A DNA stretch of 64,000 nt from Saccharothrix violaceirubra (GTDB lineage: Bacteria; Actinomycetota; Actinomycetes; Mycobacteriales; Pseudonocardiaceae), in the NCBI RefSeq assembly GCF_014203755.1, contig NZ_JACHJS010000001.1, positions 7,130,001 to 7,194,000 on the forward strand, in the 5' to 3' direction. The number at the start of each line of letters is the position of its first letter. Position 1 is the first letter of the stretch. The notes under the pieces are model-generated. The model was not told the DNA's origin. It worked only from the letters and a program-made list of their open reading frames with translations, and made no database searches. Made by a program: the position numbers and the translations under genes. Positions 51,192 through 59,866 of the stretch are shown here, piece after piece.

Positions 51192-51773
51192 TTAAGCGAT
51201 GTTCTCCACGTCCTCGATCCGCTCGCGCAGGAGGTCCGGGGTGAACTCGATCGGCTGACGTGTGCCGCTGCCCCGGTGCGTGGGCAGCAGGTCGACCCAC
51301 CCGGTGTGCCGGTCGGTGAACTGCACGGTCGTGGGCTCGGCCGGGCCGTACACGCCGCTCTCGGACGGCACGAACTCCCAGTAGCCGACCTCGCCGTCGT
51401 CGGCCCACGGCACGAACACCCAGCCGGGTCGTTCGGCCAACAGGGTGGTGACCTCGTCTTCGACCGCGAACGCGGCCGAGCGCGAGGCGATCCGGCCCCG
51501 GTCGAGCGCGCGCAGCCACCACGGTGCGGGCGCGTGCGCGCCGATCGCGCGGAACATCGCGAGTACCTGGGACTCGTCCGCGCGGTGAATCCACGCGCGT
51601 CGTCCGGTCGCCGGCGATTCGACGATTCCGGGGACGCCCGCGGGCTCGATGGCGTTGGACCACTCCAATGCCAGGGTGGGTTCGACGCGCAGGACGCGGT
51701 CACGTTGCCGCGGCAGCTTCTTCGACCCGGTGGTCTGTTGTCCTGCGTTCACGTCAGGATCAAGCACCGTCAC
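51192..51773 (-). CDS. Conserved hypothetical protein upstream of trmB
   Basis: 193 residues from a GTG at 51773, chosen because TCACCTCC (GGAGGTGA) lies close upstream. A longer frame to 51839 lacks a site. It is soluble, with no signal peptide, and has Trp/aromatic-rich segments (APWWLRALDRGR; RPGWVFVPWADDGEVGYWEF). I recognise no family. Its position 22 bp before trmB suggests co-transcription only. Confidence 0.7.
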   Translation of the reverse strand: MTVLDPDVNAGQQTTGSKKLPRQRDRVLRVEPTLALEWSNAIEPAGVPGIVESPATGRRAWIHRADESQVLAMFRAIGAHAPAPWWLRALDRGRIASRSAAFAVEDEVTTLLAERPGWVFVPWADDGEVGYWEFVPSESGVYGPAEPTTVQFTDRHTGWVDLLPTHRGSGTRQPIEFTPDLLRERIEDVENIA

Positions 51774-52104
51774 GGGTTCACCTCCGGTGGGTTCCTTGAC
51801 GGGGTACCCGAATTCGTGTGCGACCACGCGCCGCCTCACGATTCGGTACTTTCCATCTGACCGGGTTCAGAAGCCCTTGTCATGCTCCTGTGCGTGAGTT
51901 CACGGGTTCGTTACCCGGCTCTTACTCCCTTTGCCCGGAAGTCTCGTCCGGAAACACCAAAGCCGTGAAATTCTCATGTGAGGTCGATCACGGACCGTGC
52001 CCGGACTGATCGACAATGGTTTCGTCGGTCACCGACATACCGCCGCGCGACGGCATCCCACGACCATCCCTGTCCTTCTCGTGGGGAATTCCCACCGGGT
52101 CGAG
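51774..52104. other. 331-bp gap without a supported gene
   Basis: The right-hand neighbour gene ends here and the left-hand gene begins here, both on the minus strand. The stretch is less GC-rich than average, has no convincing ORF or strong hairpin, and presumably carries the promoter of the 51773 gene. I see no repeat unit of the 22-bp family. Confidence 0.5.
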
Positions 52105-53007
52105 TCATTCTCCGGCGTGGTACTCCACGGATTCCCGCGTGAGTCGCATGAACGCTTCTTCGAGCGATCCGCGCTGGGGGCTCAACTCGTGCAGGGTGAT
52201 TCCATTCGACGCGGCAAGTTCGCCGATCCGGCCGGCCTGGAGACCGTGCACGACGACCGCGCCGTCCAGCTCGACGACCCGTGCGGACTCGCCCGTGAGC
52301 AGGGGCAACAGCCGGTCGACGTGCGGCGAACGCACACGGACGGTGTCCTCGGTCGCGTCTCGAATGACCTGCTCGGTGCTCGTCTGGGCGATCAGCCGGC
52401 CCTTGCCGATCACGACGAGTTCGTGCGCGGTCTGCGCCATCTCGGACAGCAGGTGCGAGGACACGAACACGGTCCGGCCCTCGTCGGCCAGCCGGTGCAG
52501 CAGCCGCCGGATCCAGAGGATGCCCTCGGGGTCCAGGCCGTTGACCGGCTCGTCGAACAGCAGGATCTTCGGGTCGCCGAGCAGGGCGCCGGCGATGCCG
52601 AGCCGTTGCTGCATGCCCAGCGAGTAGCCGCCCGCGCGGCGCTTGGCCGGCCCGGTCAGGCCGACGAGGTCGAGCACCTCGTCCACGCGCCGCGCCGGCA
52701 GCCCGTTCGACCGCGCGAGCCAGCGCAGGTGCGCGTGCCCCGACCGGTTCGGGTGCACCCACTTCGCGTCGAGCAGGGCACCGATCTCGACCAGCGGCCG
52801 GTGCAGGTCCCGGTAGTCCCGGCCGTCGATCAGCACGCGGCCGGCGGTGGGCCGGTCCAGGCCGAGGATCATCCGCATGGTCGTCGACTTGCCCGCGCCG
52901 TTGGGTCCCAGGAACCCGGTGACCCGGCCGGGCGCGACGGTGAACGACAGGTCGTCCACCGCGACGGTCTTCCCGTAGCGCTTGGTGAGTCCGGTCGCCT
53001 CGATCAC
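52105..53007 (-). CDS. ABC transporter ATPase (second copy)
   Basis: 300 residues from a GTG at 53007 (IEATGLTKRYGKTVAVDD) after GGAGGGAGA. Walker A is GPNGAGKSTT, signature YSLGMQQRL, Walker B ILLFDEPVNGLDPEG and the H-loop SSHLLSEM. The C-terminal ~80 residues match the drug-type ABC extension ending in LHELSPQRGSLEEAFMRLT. It is close to the ATPase at 53915 along its whole length, so it arose by duplication. It has no permease of its own and lies downstream of the shared permease, beyond a hairpin. Confidence 0.93.
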   Translation of the reverse strand: MIEATGLTKRYGKTVAVDDLSFTVAPGRVTGFLGPNGAGKSTTMRMILGLDRPTAGRVLIDGRDYRDLHRPLVEIGALLDAKWVHPNRSGHAHLRWLARSNGLPARRVDEVLDLVGLTGPAKRRAGGYSLGMQQRLGIAGALLGDPKILLFDEPVNGLDPEGILWIRRLLHRLADEGRTVFVSSHLLSEMAQTAHELVVIGKGRLIAQTSTEQVIRDATEDTVRVRSPHVDRLLPLLTGESARVVELDGAVVVHGLQAGRIGELAASNGITLHELSPQRGSLEEAFMRLTRESVEYHAGE

Positions 53008-53041
53008 GGCTCTCCCTCCACGGAACACCGGAAACGGCAAA

Positions 53042-53076
53042 GGAGCCCGGGCCACCCCCGTGGTGTCCCAGGCTCC
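53042..53076 (-). terminator. Hairpin between permease and second ATPase
   Basis: GGAGCC-CGGG (53042 onward) pairs with the matching arm ending at GGCTCC (53071-53076), with an inner ACC/GGT stem and mismatches. It may partly end the ATPase-permease transcript before the second ATPase gene. Confidence 0.6.
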
Positions 53077-53132
53077 TCCCTCCCCCCGCGTCCCGCCAGG
53101 GCGGCCCCGATTCCGCCGGGCGGGTGCGTCTT

Positions 53133-53918
53133 CTAGGCGTCGCGCCGCTTCGCCACCACGAGCGAGATCACGTAGATCACGACCGCGATGCCGGCGAAGT
53201 AGGCGAACGACCCCCACGGGCTCAGCTCACCGATGGCCGGCGGCCCGGCGGCCTCCATCTGCCCCTCGGCGCCCGGCAGACCCATGGGGTCGGTGTCGCC
53301 GAAGATGAACTTGGTCGCCACGGTGAACGGCATCCACTCGCGGATGTCGTCGCCGATGTTCGGGATCAGCGACACCAGGCCCTCGATGACCAGGGCGAAC
53401 ACCAGGATGATCGACACCGCGCCGGCGGTCTGGCGCACCAGCGTGCCCACGCCCAGCGCCAGGACCGCGCCCGCCGCGTACAGCAGGCCGACGCCCGCGA
53501 TGTGCCGCCAGTCGTTGGCCGACTCGATGGCGAGCTGCGAGTGGTCGGAGGTGAGCAGCCACGACATGCTCCACGACCCGAACGCGGCGATCTCGCCGAC
53601 CAGCCCGGCGAGTACGGCCACCACGACGGCCTTGGCCAGCAGTGCCGACGTCCGGTCGGGCACGGCCTGGAACAGCGACTTGATCGTCCCGAAGCGGTAC
53701 TCGGTGGTCACCGCGAGCGTGGCCATCACCATGGTCACGTACAGCCCGAGCGTGTGCACGAACACCGCGCCCACGACGGGCATCGGCGAGTTGTTCCAGT
53801 TCGCCGCGATGATCGACGTGATGCCGATCGTCGCGCCGAACGCGAGCAGCATGCACCACCACGGCGAGCGGGTGGAGAAGAGCTTGATCCGTTCGACGGC
53901 CAGCAGGGCCATGATCAC
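53133..53918 (-). CDS. ABC-2-type transporter permease
   Basis: 261 residues. Six transmembrane helices are visible, starting with WWCMLLAFGATIGITSIIAA and ending with FAGIAVVIYVISLVVAKRR. The cytoplasmic segment TTEYRFGTIKSLFQAVPDRTSAL is a typical ABC-2 permease feature. It starts at a GTG overlapping the ATPase stop (GTGA), so it is coupled to the gene at 53915. An ATG two codons later is the alternative. It exports an unknown substrate, perhaps a peptide or drug. Confidence 0.9.
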   Translation of the reverse strand: MIMALLAVERIKLFSTRSPWWCMLLAFGATIGITSIIAANWNNSPMPVVGAVFVHTLGLYVTMVMATLAVTTEYRFGTIKSLFQAVPDRTSALLAKAVVVAVLAGLVGEIAAFGSWSMSWLLTSDHSQLAIESANDWRHIAGVGLLYAAGAVLALGVGTLVRQTAGAVSIILVFALVIEGLVSLIPNIGDDIREWMPFTVATKFIFGDTDPMGLPGAEGQMEAAGPPAIGELSPWGSFAYFAGIAVVIYVISLVVAKRRDA

Positions 53919-54829
53919 TCCCCCGTTCCGGTGGCGTGGTACTCGACGGCGTCACCGGTGAGCTGCATGAACGCCTCCTCCAGCGAACCGCGCTGCGGGC
54001 TCAGCTCGTGCAGCACGACGTTCTGCGAGGCGGCGATCTCGCCGATCTCCTCGCTGGACGCGCCCAGGACGGTGAGTGCCCCGTCGGCGTCGGCCTTCAC
54101 GGTGAAACCCTTGTCCACCAGCATGGCACCGAGCTTGTCCGCGTGCGGGCTGCGCACCAGGACCGTGCCCTCGGTCGACCGGTCGACGAACTCGGCCGTG
54201 GTCGACTGCGAGATCAGCTTGCCGCGGCCGATGACCACCAGGTCCTGCGCGGTCAGCGCCATCTCCGAGAGCAGGTGCGACGACACCAGCACGGTGCGCC
54301 CCTCGGCGGCCAGGTTCTGCATGAACCGGCGGATCCAGAGGATGCCCTCGGGGTCGAGGCCGTTGACCGGCTCGTCGAACAGCAGCACCTGCGGGTCGCC
54401 GAGCAGGGCGCCGGCGATGCCCAGCCGCTGCTTCATGCCCAGCGAGTAGCCGCCCGCGCGGCGCTTGGCCACGCCGGAGAGCCCGACCATCTCCAGGACG
54501 TCGTCGACGCGCTGGTCCGGCAGGCCGTTGGACTTGGCCAGCCACCGCAGGTGCGCGTGCGCGGACCGGTTCGGGTGCACCCAGTTCGCGTCGAGCAGCG
54601 CACCGATCTTGGTCAACGGCCGGTGCAGCTTCGCGTACGGCTGCCCGTCGATGAGGACCTGTCCGGACGTCGGGTTGTCCAGGCCGAGGATCATCCGCAT
54701 CGTGGTGGACTTGCCGGCGCCGTTGGGACCGAGGAAGCCGGTGACCCGGCCCGGCTCGACCGTGAACGACAGGTCGTCGACGGCAACGGTCTTCCCGTAG
54801 CGCTTGGTGAGGCTGATCGCCTCGATCAT
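53915..54829 (-). CDS. ABC transporter ATPase (first copy, coupled to permease)
   Basis: 304 residues from the ATG at 54829 with GGGGAG 6 nt upstream. Walker A GPNGAGKSTT, signature YSLGMKQRL, Walker B VLLFDEPVNGLDPEG. The segment ANWVHPNRSAHAHLRWLAKS and the C-terminal LHELSPQRGSLEEAFMQLT are nearly the same as in the second ATPase. It is the likely energy source for the overlapping permease gene. The 130-bp gap upstream (54830-54959) separates it from the HAD gene. Confidence 0.94.
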   Translation of the reverse strand: MIEAISLTKRYGKTVAVDDLSFTVEPGRVTGFLGPNGAGKSTTMRMILGLDNPTSGQVLIDGQPYAKLHRPLTKIGALLDANWVHPNRSAHAHLRWLAKSNGLPDQRVDDVLEMVGLSGVAKRRAGGYSLGMKQRLGIAGALLGDPQVLLFDEPVNGLDPEGILWIRRFMQNLAAEGRTVLVSSHLLSEMALTAQDLVVIGRGKLISQSTTAEFVDRSTEGTVLVRSPHADKLGAMLVDKGFTVKADADGALTVLGASSEEIGEIAASQNVVLHELSPQRGSLEEAFMQLTGDAVEYHATGTGE

Positions 54830-54959
54830 GGGTAACTCCCCGCTGTATGGCTTCCCCCCTGATGGGAGTCCACTGTGCTCTCGTCCGGACAACTGCGCAT
54901 CGGCCAGGAGTCGACGGAAGGGTACGACTTCGGTCGTTCGTCCCCCTGGGTGATGACCC

Positions 54960-55760
54960 TTAGGGGGCGAACCAGCGGTCGAGTTCGAGCGCCGCACCGT
55001 CCTCCAGCACGGTGGCCGTGACCGCGTCGGCGACCGCGTGGACCGTGGCCGGTGCCTGACCCATGGCCACGCCGCGCGCGGCCCAGCGCAGCATCGCCTC
55101 GTCATTGTGCCCGTCGCCGATGGCGAGCGTGTCGCTTTCGGACACGCCCAGGCGGGCGCGCAGCCGTTCCAGCGCCGAGCCTTTCGTCACGCCGGGAGCG
55201 GTCAGGGTCAGCCACGCGACGCCGTGGTCGATCGACGGCGTCACACCCGGCAGGTCGAGGTCGAGCAGTTGCAGCGCGAGCTGTTCGGGCGTGCGGTCGA
55301 GCCAGCGGACGACCAGGCGCGAGGTCGGGTGCGCGGCCAGCGCGGCGAAGTCGACCTGGTGGACCTCGCCCCACAGGTCGCCGTCGGGGAACGTGCCGAC
55401 GGCGATGTTGCCCACGCCGGTGACCTCGCTCGCGTAGACCCCGCCGGGCAGTTCGCGCCGCAGGACGTCGAGCACGGGTGCGGTGTCGAACACGTCCCGG
55501 TGCACGACCTCGCGGCTGTCGGTGTCCCACCACACGGCGCCGTTGGAACAGATCGCCGTCGTGCCGCGCAGGCCGAGGTCGTCGGCGATCGGCGTGGTGC
55601 CGATCAGGCTGCGACCGGTCGACAGGACGACGGTCGCGCCGTGGTCGACCGCGCGTCCGACGGCCGCCCGTACGGCGGGCGAGATGGTTTCGGTGCCTTC
55701 ACGGGTGAGCGTGCCGTCGATGTCCAGGGCGATCAGGCGTGGTTTCCAGGTCACTGGCAC
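54960..55760 (-). CDS. Cof-type HAD-superfamily phosphatase
   Basis: 266 residues from a GTG at 55760 (or 55754). HAD motif I ALDIDGTLTREG, motif II STGRSLIG, Lys in PGVTKGSALERL and motif IV AIGDGHNDEAML are all present, with a large C2-type cap, as in the Cof/YbiV group that dephosphorylates sugar phosphates, FMN or nucleotides. It diverges from a TetR gene over a 44-bp gap containing a dyad, so it could be a target of that regulator. Confidence 0.92.
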   Translation of the reverse strand: MPVTWKPRLIALDIDGTLTREGTETISPAVRAAVGRAVDHGATVVLSTGRSLIGTTPIADDLGLRGTTAICSNGAVWWDTDSREVVHRDVFDTAPVLDVLRRELPGGVYASEVTGVGNIAVGTFPDGDLWGEVHQVDFAALAAHPTSRLVVRWLDRTPEQLALQLLDLDLPGVTPSIDHGVAWLTLTAPGVTKGSALERLRARLGVSESDTLAIGDGHNDEAMLRWAARGVAMGQAPATVHAVADAVTATVLEDGAALELDRWFAP

Positions 55761-55778
55761 CAGGTTAGTGGCGCACCA

Positions 55779-55800
55779 TTAATGAACTGTGGTTCAATAA
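55779..55800. promoter_or_regulatory. Dyad operator between HAD and TetR genes
   Basis: TTAATGAAC (55779-55787) and GTTCAATAA (55792-55800) are inverted copies with one mismatch and a 4-bp spacer. The site ends four bases before the TetR start at 55805. It is AT-rich against its surroundings, as expected for a TetR operator and promoter. Confidence 0.7.
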
Positions 55801-55804
55801 CCGG

Positions 55805-56374
55805 GTGCCACGTCCTCGTTCCATCACCGACGAGCGCCTGCTCGTCGCGGCGGCGCAGGTCGTCGGCCGCCGCGGACCGGAGTTCACGATCGCCGACGTC
55901 GCCGCCGAGGCCGGGGTGTCGGTCGGCACGGTCTCCGGGCGGTTCGGCTCCAAGAGCGGCCTGCTTCAGGAGCTGACCCGACGCGAGACCGCGCGCATCC
56001 CGGAACTGATGCGCGCGGCGGCCGAAGGGCTTGACCCGGTCGCCGGTCTGCGCGCCGGTCTGCGCTCGTGGATCGACCGGCTCGGCGACCCGGAGACGGC
56101 GGGCAACAACCTCGCCCAGCTCGGCGTCGACCTGATCGACCCCGAACTGCGCGGCCTGCTCGCCCTGCTCCACGAGGCGACGGAACGCGGCGTGCGCGAC
56201 CTGGTCGAACGCGCCGACCTGCCCCGCGGACCGGGGCTGGCACGGGCGGCGCGGGTGCTGACCGGGCTGCTCTACGGCGTGGCGATGGACTGGTCGATCC
56301 GGCCCGCCGGCGCGTTGACCGACCGGCTGGACGAGGACGTGGACGCGGTGTTGGACGCGTGGAAGGGGAGCTGA
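55805..56374 (+). CDS. TetR-family regulator
   Basis: 189 residues from a GTG. The helix-turn-helix is FTIADVAAEAGVSVGTVSGRF followed by GSKSGLLQEL. The C-terminal ligand domain is typical in size, and GLLYGVAMDWSIRPAG forms a dimer-interface helix. Its TGA shares one base with the ATG of the next gene (TGATG), so it is co-translated with the SDR. It probably represses itself, the SDR and possibly the divergent HAD gene through the dyad at 55779. Confidence 0.91.
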   Translation: MPRPRSITDERLLVAAAQVVGRRGPEFTIADVAAEAGVSVGTVSGRFGSKSGLLQELTRRETARIPELMRAAAEGLDPVAGLRAGLRSWIDRLGDPETAGNNLAQLGVDLIDPELRGLLALLHEATERGVRDLVERADLPRGPGLARAARVLTGLLYGVAMDWSIRPAGALTDRLDEDVDAVLDAWKGS

Positions 56375-57279
56375 TGTCGTTGCGGGGCAAGGTCGCGGCC
56401 GTCACGGGTGCGACGAGGGGAGCGGGCCGGGCCATCGCGGTCGAGCTGGGCGCGGCGGGCGCCACGGTGTTCGTGGGCGGTCGCACGACGCGCGAGCACC
56501 GGTCGCCGATCGGCCGGTCCGAGACGATCGAGGAGACCGCCGAGCTGGTCACGGCGGCCGGCGGGCAGGGCGTCGCGGTGCGCTGCGACTTCACCCGGCC
56601 GTCCGATGCGGACGAATTCCGGGCGCGGATCGAGGAGCACGGCCAGGGCTTGGACGTCCTGGTCGACGACGTGTGGGGCGGTGAACTCGACTCCGAGTTC
56701 GGTCCGTTCTGGACGCTGGACCTGGAGAAGCAGTTGCGGCTGTGGGACAACAGCGTCCGCGCGCACCTGGTCACGCTGCACCGCCTGCTGCCGCTGCTGA
56801 CCGCGAAACCCGGCGGCCTGCTGGTCGAGGTCACCGACGGGGACGACGACGAGTTCTACGCGGAGTCGCTGGCCTACGACTCGGTCAAGGTCGCGATCCG
56901 CCGGTTCGGCAAGGTCCTGGCCCGCGAGCTGGAACCGCACGGCGGCACGTCGGTCGCGATCACGCCCGGTTTCCTGCGGTCCGAGCAGATGCTGGAGCAC
57001 TTCGGCGTCACCGAGGAGAACTGGCGGGACGCCATCGCACAGGAACCGCACTACGCCATGTCCGAGACGCCGCACTACGTCGGCCGCGCCGTGGCCGCGC
57101 TGGCCGCCGACCCCGACCGGCACCGGTTCACCGGGCGGGCGCTGGCGTCGTGGACGTTGATGCGCGAGTACGGCTTCACCGACCTCGACGGCTCGAAGCC
57201 GGACTGGGGCCGCTGGTTCGAGGAGGTCTTCAAAGCAGGCGTCGACCCGAAGACCGCCGACGCCTCGAAATACCGCTAG
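56374..57279 (+). CDS. Short-chain dehydrogenase (DHRS1-like)
   Basis: 301 residues, longer than a typical SDR. The cofactor motif is AAVTGATRGAGRAIAVEL; VDDVWGG replaces the NAG motif; LLVEVTDGDDDE replaces the usual Ser strand; YDSVKVAIRR supplies YxxxK. The C-terminal extension (REYGFTDLDGSKPDWGRWFEE) matches a group of actinobacterial SDRs regulated by a linked TetR gene. The substrate is unknown, possibly the inducing xenobiotic. Confidence 0.88.
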   Translation: MSLRGKVAAVTGATRGAGRAIAVELGAAGATVFVGGRTTREHRSPIGRSETIEETAELVTAAGGQGVAVRCDFTRPSDADEFRARIEEHGQGLDVLVDDVWGGELDSEFGPFWTLDLEKQLRLWDNSVRAHLVTLHRLLPLLTAKPGGLLVEVTDGDDDEFYAESLAYDSVKVAIRRFGKVLARELEPHGGTSVAITPGFLRSEQMLEHFGVTEENWRDAIAQEPHYAMSETPHYVGRAVAALAADPDRHRFTGRALASWTLMREYGFTDLDGSKPDWGRWFEEVFKAGVDPKTADASKYR

Positions 57280-57280
57280 C

Positions 57281-57312
57281 CCTCACCCTTTTCGGCGCCT
57301 CACCCTTTTCGG
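57281..57312. repeat. Two 15-bp direct repeats
   Basis: CCTCACCCTTTTCGG occurs at 57281-57295 and 57298-57312, in the 44-bp gap between the convergent SDR and response regulator genes. It is not part of the 22-bp family. Confidence 0.7.
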
Positions 57313-57323
57313 CCACGCCCGGT

Positions 57324-57980
57324 CTACACGTCGCCGGGCCGCACCAGACCCGTCTCGTAGGCCAGCACCACGGCCTGCACGCGGTCGCGCAGTTCGAGCT
57401 TGGCGAGGATGCGGCCGACGTGCGTCTTGACCGTGGCCTCGGACAGGAACAGCTTCCGGGCGATCTCGGTGTTGGACAGTCCTTTGGCGATCAGCACGAG
57501 GACCTCGCGCTCGCGCTCGGTGAGCACGTCCAGCACCGAGGCGTCCCGGAGTTCGCCGCCGTGGTCGCCGAGGAACCGGGACAACAGCCGCTTGGTCACG
57601 CTGGGCGAGACGACCGCGTCGCCCGAGGCGACCGCGCGCAACGCCGAGACCAGGTCGCCGGGCGGGGTGTCCTTGAGCAGGAAGCCGCTGGCGCCGTTGC
57701 GCAACGCCGACAGCGCGTACTCGTCCATGTCGAACGTGGTCATGACCAGGACGCGCGCCGTGCCCGCCTCGGTGATCCGCTTGGTCGCCTCGACGCCGTC
57801 GAGCACGGGCATGCGCACGTCCATGAGCACGACGTCGGGCCGCAGGCTGTCCGCCAGGTGCACGGCGTCGAGCCCGTCGCCCGCCTCGCCGACCACGTCG
57901 ATGTCGTCCTGCGCGCCGAGCACCATCCGGAACCCCATGCGCATCAGTTCCTGGTCGTCGACCAGCAGTACCCGAATCAC
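57324..57980 (-). CDS. NarL/LuxR-type response regulator
   Basis: 218 residues. The receiver domain shows VDDQELMRMGFRMVL, phospho-Asp in VLMDVRMPVLDG, and LLKDTPPGD with the switch Lys. The LuxR helix-turn-helix is LTEREREVLVLIAKGLSNTE followed by IARKLFLSEATVKTHVGRI. Its cognate kinase is the next gene upstream, but the two are separated by 95 bp carrying three 22-bp repeat units, where the usual arrangement is close coupling. Confidence 0.95.
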   Translation of the reverse strand: MIRVLLVDDQELMRMGFRMVLGAQDDIDVVGEAGDGLDAVHLADSLRPDVVLMDVRMPVLDGVEATKRITEAGTARVLVMTTFDMDEYALSALRNGASGFLLKDTPPGDLVSALRAVASGDAVVSPSVTKRLLSRFLGDHGGELRDASVLDVLTEREREVLVLIAKGLSNTEIARKLFLSEATVKTHVGRILAKLELRDRVQAVVLAYETGLVRPGDV

Positions 57981-58007
57981 ACCGCCACCCTAGTTCCCAC
58001 CCCAAGC

Positions 58008-58073
58008 CCGCGAGTTATACGTTCAGACACCGCGAGTCGTGCGTTCAGACACCGCGAAACATGCACTCGGGCC
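58008..58073 (+). repeat. Three 22-bp units (intergenic repeat family, locus 4)
   Basis: Exact 22-bp phase: 58008-58029, 58030-58051 and 58052-58073. The first two share GTTCAGACA ends; the third carries the GAAAC variant. The array ends 2 bp from the kinase stop codon (58076-58078) and lies between kinase and response regulator. Confidence 0.95.
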
Positions 58074-58075
58074 CC

Positions 58076-59254
58076 TCAAGAAGGCACGATCGGCAACATG
58101 GCCCGCACCCGCCACCCGCCACCCGGGTTGGGCCCGGCGTCCAACATGCCCCCCAGCACCCCGGCCCGCTCCCGCATCCCGATCAACCCGTTGCCCCCCG
58201 ACACCGACACCAGGTCGTGCGGCGTGCCGAACCCGTCGTCGGCCACCTCGACCTCCACCCGGTCCTCGTGCCGCACGACGCGCACCATGGCCGTCGCACC
58301 GGACCCGGCGTGCTTCAACGTGTTGGTCAACGCCTCCTGCACGATCCGGTACACGCCCAACCCCAGACCGGTCGGCACGGTCAGGTCCCCGTAGGTCTCC
58401 AACCGCACGGGCAGCCCGGCCGCCCGCACGTTCTCGGCCAGCTCGGACAGGTCCTCCAGTCCGGGCTGCGGCGCCCACTGCGTGTCGGACCCGTCCTCGG
58501 ACCGCAGCACGCCCAGCAGCCGCCGCAGTTCGGTCAACGCCTGCCGCCCGGTGTCCGAGATGGTCCGCACCGCCGCGGCGGCCAGCTCCGGGTCGGACCT
58601 GATGGCGTACCCCGCGCCGTCGGCCTGCACGACCATCACGCTCACCGCGTGCGCCACGACGTCGTGCAGCTCCCTCGCGATCCGCGACCGCTCCTCGCCG
58701 ACGGCGATCCGGGCCTGCTGGTCGCGTTCGGTCTCCAGCAGCTTGAGCCGTTGTTCGAGTTCGGCGTGGTACGCCCGCCGTGCGCCGACGAACTCGCCCA
58801 ACGCCCACGAGAACGCGAAGATCACGAAGACGAACAGGGTGACGAACGCGGCCTCGGTCGAGGCGCCCATCCGCCACAGCGCCCAGACGAACGTCCCGAG
58901 CACCAGGAACGCCGTGTAGATCAGGCCCTGTCTGCGCCCGGAGTACGCGACGACGGTGTACAGCGTCACGGCCAGCGTGAAGTCCGACGGCCGCAGCGCC
59001 AGCCCGTCGACCAGGTCGCCGTGGGTGAACAGCTGCAACGCACCGCCGGCCAGCACGACGTAGGCGCTGGCCAGCGGGTACCGCCGGCGGAACACCACCG
59101 GCACGATCATCATCAGCCCGACGAGGACGAGGACCGGGCGGGGCACGCCGTCGGCCTCGATCATCAGCGGGACGTCGCCCATGAGGAGCACCCCGGCGAT
59201 CAGGGAGTCCCCGAACACCGGGTGAGCACGCATCCACAGGCTCAGCCGTCGCAC
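58076..59254 (-). CDS. NarL-type sensor histidine kinase
   Basis: 392 residues. Four to six transmembrane helices are visible in residues 15-150. The HisKA_3 motif is RIARELHDVVAHAVSVMVV; the HATPase domain has VQEALTNTLKHAG (N box), ADDGFG (G1) and GGNGLIGMRERAG (G2). It phosphorylates the regulator encoded at 57324. The stop codon is followed immediately by the 22-bp repeat array. The signal is not evident. Confidence 0.94.
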   Translation of the reverse strand: MRRLSLWMRAHPVFGDSLIAGVLLMGDVPLMIEADGVPRPVLVLVGLMMIVPVVFRRRYPLASAYVVLAGGALQLFTHGDLVDGLALRPSDFTLAVTLYTVVAYSGRRQGLIYTAFLVLGTFVWALWRMGASTEAAFVTLFVFVIFAFSWALGEFVGARRAYHAELEQRLKLLETERDQQARIAVGEERSRIARELHDVVAHAVSVMVVQADGAGYAIRSDPELAAAAVRTISDTGRQALTELRRLLGVLRSEDGSDTQWAPQPGLEDLSELAENVRAAGLPVRLETYGDLTVPTGLGLGVYRIVQEALTNTLKHAGSGATAMVRVVRHEDRVEVEVADDGFGTPHDLVSVSGGNGLIGMRERAGVLGGMLDAGPNPGGGWRVRAMLPIVPS

Positions 59255-59328
59255 ACGGTCAAGGTTAGGGACGCCTCGGGCCGTGCGCGTCGCGCCGTGG
59301 TCTGACCGGGGTCAGACCATGGTCTGAA

Positions 59329-59781
59329 TCAGCGGACCTTGGGGTCGACCGGCTCCGGCCGGGTGACGACCGGCTCCGCCCGGACCTCCTGGGTGGGTAC
59401 GGCCCGCTGCGTTTCGAACTGCCGGTGCTCCTCGGCCATCTCGTCGGCGAGCTGCTGCTGGATCTGCCGGTCGCGGATGCGGCCGAGGATCACCATCGTC
59501 ACCGCGTGCACGAGGGCGAGCAGCAGGAGCACGACACCGAGCTTGACCACCACGTTCTTGACCGGGTCGCCGGTCTCGACGTCGAACGTGGACACGATCG
59601 ACAGCAGGCCGAGCACGACGAGGTGGAACAGCACGGTGGCCAGGCCGGTCATCGACTTGGCCGCCTCCGGATCGCCGTAGGCCCGGTTCATGTAGCCCCG
59701 GCCGCTCCGGTAGATCAGCTGGCCGTCGATGAGCACGAGGACCACTCCGAGCAGCAGGAACACCGCGTAACCGTCATCCAT
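59329..59781 (-). CDS. Small three-helix membrane protein
   Basis: 150 residues from the ATG at 59781 with AGGAGGAGG ~8 nt upstream. Three helices are visible: YAVFLLLGVVLVLIDGQLIY, ATVLFHLVVLGLLSIVS and VVVKLGVVLLLLALVHAVTMV. A charged cytoplasmic tail follows (RIRDRQIQQQLADEMAEEHR), likely coiled coil. No family is recognised. It is divergent from the GTPase operon with an 85-bp gap, so the two may share control. Confidence 0.75.
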   Translation of the reverse strand: MDDGYAVFLLLGVVLVLIDGQLIYRSGRGYMNRAYGDPEAAKSMTGLATVLFHLVVLGLLSIVSTFDVETGDPVKNVVVKLGVVLLLLALVHAVTMVILGRIRDRQIQQQLADEMAEEHRQFETQRAVPTQEVRAEPVVTRPEPVDPKVR

Positions 59782-59866
59782 GACAACGACCTCCTCCTGC
59801 GCGTTGCGGTACCCCGGGTGTGCCGTACGCAAACCGCGCGCCACCCGCACGTGGCACGATTCCGGC

